Positions 34,797 through 36,947 of a stretch of DNA of 36,947 nt are shown here, piece by piece. The first letter of the stretch is position 1, and each line of letters begins with the position of its first letter. The translations under genes and the position numbers were made by a program. The stretch spans positions 1-36,947 of the forward strand of contig JACPEA010000008.1 in NCBI GenBank assembly GCA_016183765.1, given 5' to 3'. The notes beneath the pieces were generated by a model. It saw nothing but the letters and a program-made list of their open reading frames with translations, did no database searches and was not told the origin of the DNA. Origin of the DNA: Bacteroidota bacterium (GTDB lineage Bacteria; Bacteroidota; Bacteroidia; Chitinophagales; Chitinophagaceae).

Positions 34797-36242
34797 TTAC
34801 ATCACCTGCTCCAATACTAGGTCTTTCACTTTACTCAGCAACACCCTTTCCTGTATCATGCTATCGCGGTAACGGATGGTCACTGTTTTATCTTCCTTAG
34901 TCTGGTGATCGATAGTTACACAGAACGGCGTACCAATGGCATCCTGTCTTCTGTATCGTTTACCGATCGCGTCTTTTTCCTCGTAAAAACATTTGAAGTA
35001 AGGTTTGCATTCATCCATCAGTTCACGGGCCAGTTCTGGCAGACCGTCTTTTTTGGTCAGTGGGAGTACCGCCAGTTTCACGGGTGCGATCTTAGCAGGA
35101 ATATGCATGACCACACGACTATCCGTTGAGCCATCTTCTTTGGTAATGGTTTCTTCTTCATATGCATTGGCCATGATCAGCAGGAACATCCTGTCGAGCC
35201 CGATAGACGTTTCCACCACATACGGAACATAGTTCTGGCTGATCTCTGTATCGAAGTACTGCATCTTCTTTTTGCTGTACAACTGGTGTTGCGTGAGGTC
35301 AAAATCACTTCTTGAGTGAATGCCTTCCACCTCTTTGAACCCGAATGGAAATTCAAACTCGATATCGCAGGCTTCTTTGGCGTAATGGGCCAGTTTCACG
35401 TGGTCGTGGTAACGGTATTTGTCTTTTGAGATACCCAGGCTCAAATGCCACTGCAACCTCGCTTCCTTCCAGTACTGGTACCATTCACCTTCCGTACCGG
35501 GGCGTACAAAAAACTGCATCTCCATCTGCTCAAACTCGCGCATGCGGAAAATAAACTGGCGGGCTACGATCTCATTACGGAAAGCCTTACCGGTTTGTGC
35601 AATACCGAATGGGATCTTCATCCGGGCGGTTTTCTGCACATTCAGGAAATTCACAAAAATACCCTGTGCTGTTTCGGGACGCAGGTAAATGGTATCGGCA
35701 TCTTCTGTCACGGAACCCAGTTGGGTGGAGAACATGAGGTTGAACTGGCGGATATCAGTCCAGTTGGCCGTACCGCTTACCGAACAAACAATCTTCTGAT
35801 CAATGATCATTTCTTTCAATCCGGCAAAATCTTCCGCAGCCAGTAATGCATCCATTGATGCCAGCAGCGTGTCTGCGGCCTGGTTTTCTCCTTTCTCTCT
35901 TAGCTGGTCTGCTTTGGCTTCCAGCAAATGGTCTACCCGGTATCTTTTTTTGCTGTCTTTGTTGTCGATCATCGGATCGCTGAAATTATCAACATGTCCG
36001 CTGGCTTTCCAGGTGGTAGGATGCATAAAAATGGCAGCATCGATACCGACGATATTCTCATGCATCTGGGTCATGCTTTTCCACCAGTAATCGCGGATAT
36101 TCTTTTTCAATTCACTGCCGTAAGGACCATAATCATACACGGCACTTAAGCCATCATAAATCTCACTACTCGGAAACACAAAGCCATATTCTTTGGCATG
36201 CGAAATGATCGCCTGGAACTGATTGTCTTGCTGTATACTCAT
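34797..36242 (-). CDS. glyS: Glycyl-tRNA synthetase, single-chain type
   Basis: A 481-residue class II aminoacyl-tRNA synthetase of the dimeric alpha2 kind, charging tRNA-Gly. Class II motifs are visible: motif 2 FRNEIVARQFIFRMREFEQMEMQFF, motif 3 ETSIGLDRMFL, and the family strings SSEIYDGLSAVYDYGP and RPETAQGIFVNF. A C-terminal anticodon-binding domain follows (LAVLPLTKKDG...). The start is ATG 36242; the open frame to 36278 precedes it without family residues. A TATTTTTG promoter ends eight bases before this ATG, so the leader is very short. It is followed by the methyltransferase in the same operon. Confidence 0.95.
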   Translation of the reverse strand: MSIQQDNQFQAIISHAKEYGFVFPSSEIYDGLSAVYDYGPYGSELKKNIRDYWWKSMTQMHENIVGIDAAIFMHPTTWKASGHVDNFSDPMIDNKDSKKRYRVDHLLEAKADQLREKGENQAADTLLASMDALLAAEDFAGLKEMIIDQKIVCSVSGTANWTDIRQFNLMFSTQLGSVTEDADTIYLRPETAQGIFVNFLNVQKTARMKIPFGIAQTGKAFRNEIVARQFIFRMREFEQMEMQFFVRPGTEGEWYQYWKEARLQWHLSLGISKDKYRYHDHVKLAHYAKEACDIEFEFPFGFKEVEGIHSRSDFDLTQHQLYSKKKMQYFDTEISQNYVPYVVETSIGLDRMFLLIMANAYEEETITKEDGSTDSRVVMHIPAKIAPVKLAVLPLTKKDGLPELARELMDECKPYFKCFYEEKDAIGKRYRRQDAIGTPFCVTIDHQTKEDKTVTIRYRDSMIQERVLLSKVKDLVLEQVM

Positions 36243-36249
36243 AACCCCG

Positions 36250-36257
36250 CAAAAATA
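36250..36257 (-). promoter_or_regulatory. glyS -7 promoter element TATTTTTG
   Basis: On the minus strand TATTTTTG is followed by seven bases (CGGGGTT) and the glyS ATG, so the 5' leader would be only one to three bases. Confidence 0.55.
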
Positions 36258-36391
36258 TGCTTTTACGCCTGTCGGCAAAAGCCGCAGGGAACGGTTTTTC
36301 GGGTTTGACCGGTAAAAAACGGCTCATTCATCCAAAACATAGTGAGTAAACCAATAAAAAAATTAGTTTTAGCGGTACTTAAACCATTACT

Positions 36392-36947
36392 ATGCTCAGA
36401 AAACTATGCTCCTTTCTGTTGATCCTGTTTGTCCTGCCACAACTGGCGGCAGCCCAACAACACACAGAATATCCCGACGATTACCTCAGTCCTGCCTTTC
36501 ATGCCGGCCGCAGGGCGGCCGTAAGGGAACTGATGCCCCAAAAAACGGTAGCCGTATTTTTTGCAGCACAAACCCGTAACCGCTCCAATGATGTGGATTT
36601 CATCTACGCCCAGAACAAGAACTTTTATTATCTCACCGGTTTAACAGAACCCAATGCCATGTTGCTGCTGTTCAAAGAACCGGCAACCATCAACGGCGAA
36701 ACCGGCACTGAATTCATTTTTGTACAGCCCCGCAATCCCGCCCGTGAAATGTGGACAGGTAAGATACTAGGAGTAGATGGCGTAAAAAAGAAACACCAGC
36801 TGGAGCATGTGTTTACCCATGAGCAGTTCAACTACAACACGATCGACTTCAGCAGGACAGATTCGGTGATGACCAACCTGTACAATGAGAAGATCCTTTC
36901 CAAATATTACAATGGCCGTGGCGGAGTGGATCCTTTATCAAGGATGG
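36392..36947 (+). CDS. Xaa-Pro aminopeptidase (aminopeptidase P), N-terminal part
   Basis: The frame opens at ATG 36392 and runs off the window end after about 185 codons. It starts with a signal peptide (LCSFLLILFVLPQLAAAQ), so the enzyme is exported. The following segment, FHAGRRAAVRELMPQKTVAVFF, NDVDFIYAQNKNFYYLTGL and EPNAMLLLF, is the creatinase-like aminopeptidase P N-terminal domain. The metal-binding M24 catalytic domain should lie beyond the window. It would remove the first residue from peptides with Pro in position two. A TAGTTTTA at 36364-36371 is a possible -7 element. The family is clear; activity cannot be judged. Confidence 0.88.
   Translation, partial: MLRKLCSFLLILFVLPQLAAAQQHTEYPDDYLSPAFHAGRRAAVRELMPQKTVAVFFAAQTRNRSNDVDFIYAQNKNFYYLTGLTEPNAMLLLFKEPATINGETGTEFIFVQPRNPAREMWTGKILGVDGVKKKHQLEHVFTHEQFNYNTIDFSRTDSVMTNLYNEKILSKYYNGRGGVDPLSRM

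Overview
The window looks like a chromosomal segment of a Bacteroidota bacterium, most likely in or near the family Chitinophagaceae. This is inferred from gene types and signals, not from a database search. The evidence is: two large TonB-dependent receptors with carboxypeptidase-regulatory N-terminal domains; many short lipoproteins with Bacteroidota-type lipoboxes; a secreted subtilase with a probable type IX secretion tail; and promoters of the TAnnTTTG (-7) type in front of many genes. I see no phage, integrase, transposase, CRISPR array or plasmid functions.

Layout. 1-1.6 kb: a DUF983 membrane protein and a convergent lipoprotein, bracketed by low-complexity hairpin-forming repeats. 1.6-10.5 kb (minus strand): a TonB receptor with a beta-helix-like lipoprotein downstream, preceded by a second, Oar-like TonB receptor that is broken by a single-base frameshift. 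The two receptors share a homologous ~400 bp upstream region with four 11-bp operator-like repeats against the -7 box. 10.5-13.0 kb: a small lipoprotein, tRNA-Ser(GGA) with a degenerate partial copy beside it, a TatD nuclease and a NodB-type deacetylase. 13.4-19.6 kb: gltX, an aldo/keto reductase, a stand-alone B12-binding domain protein, a TRIC-type channel, an enoyl-CoA hydratase and fumC. 19.7-22.7 kb: a YtcJ-like amidohydrolase lipoprotein, a tandem-repeat cluster and an AraC-family regulator with a cysteine cluster. 22.9-28.7 kb: gyrB, a 68-aa protein that looks like a zinc-less DUF5679 relative, and mfd. 28.8-36.9 kb: a lipoprotein, the secreted subtilase, a ferredoxin-NADP reductase-like flavoprotein, a glyS-methyltransferase pair, and the start of an Xaa-Pro aminopeptidase that runs off the end.

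How it fits together. Most genes are single housekeeping units with their own promoters and hairpin terminators. The accessory part is the TonB receptor block. Its conserved two-part promoters suggest joint control by an OmpR/PhoB-type response regulator; the repeat spacing resembles PhoP/PhoB boxes, so phosphate limitation is a reasonable but unproven hypothesis. The second unusual layer is intergenic. Several gene gaps are filled with arrays of 7-8 bp words, usually flanked by inverted arms and sometimes running right up to promoters. Short REP-like palindromes also occur, including two inserted in a partial tRNA-Ser copy.
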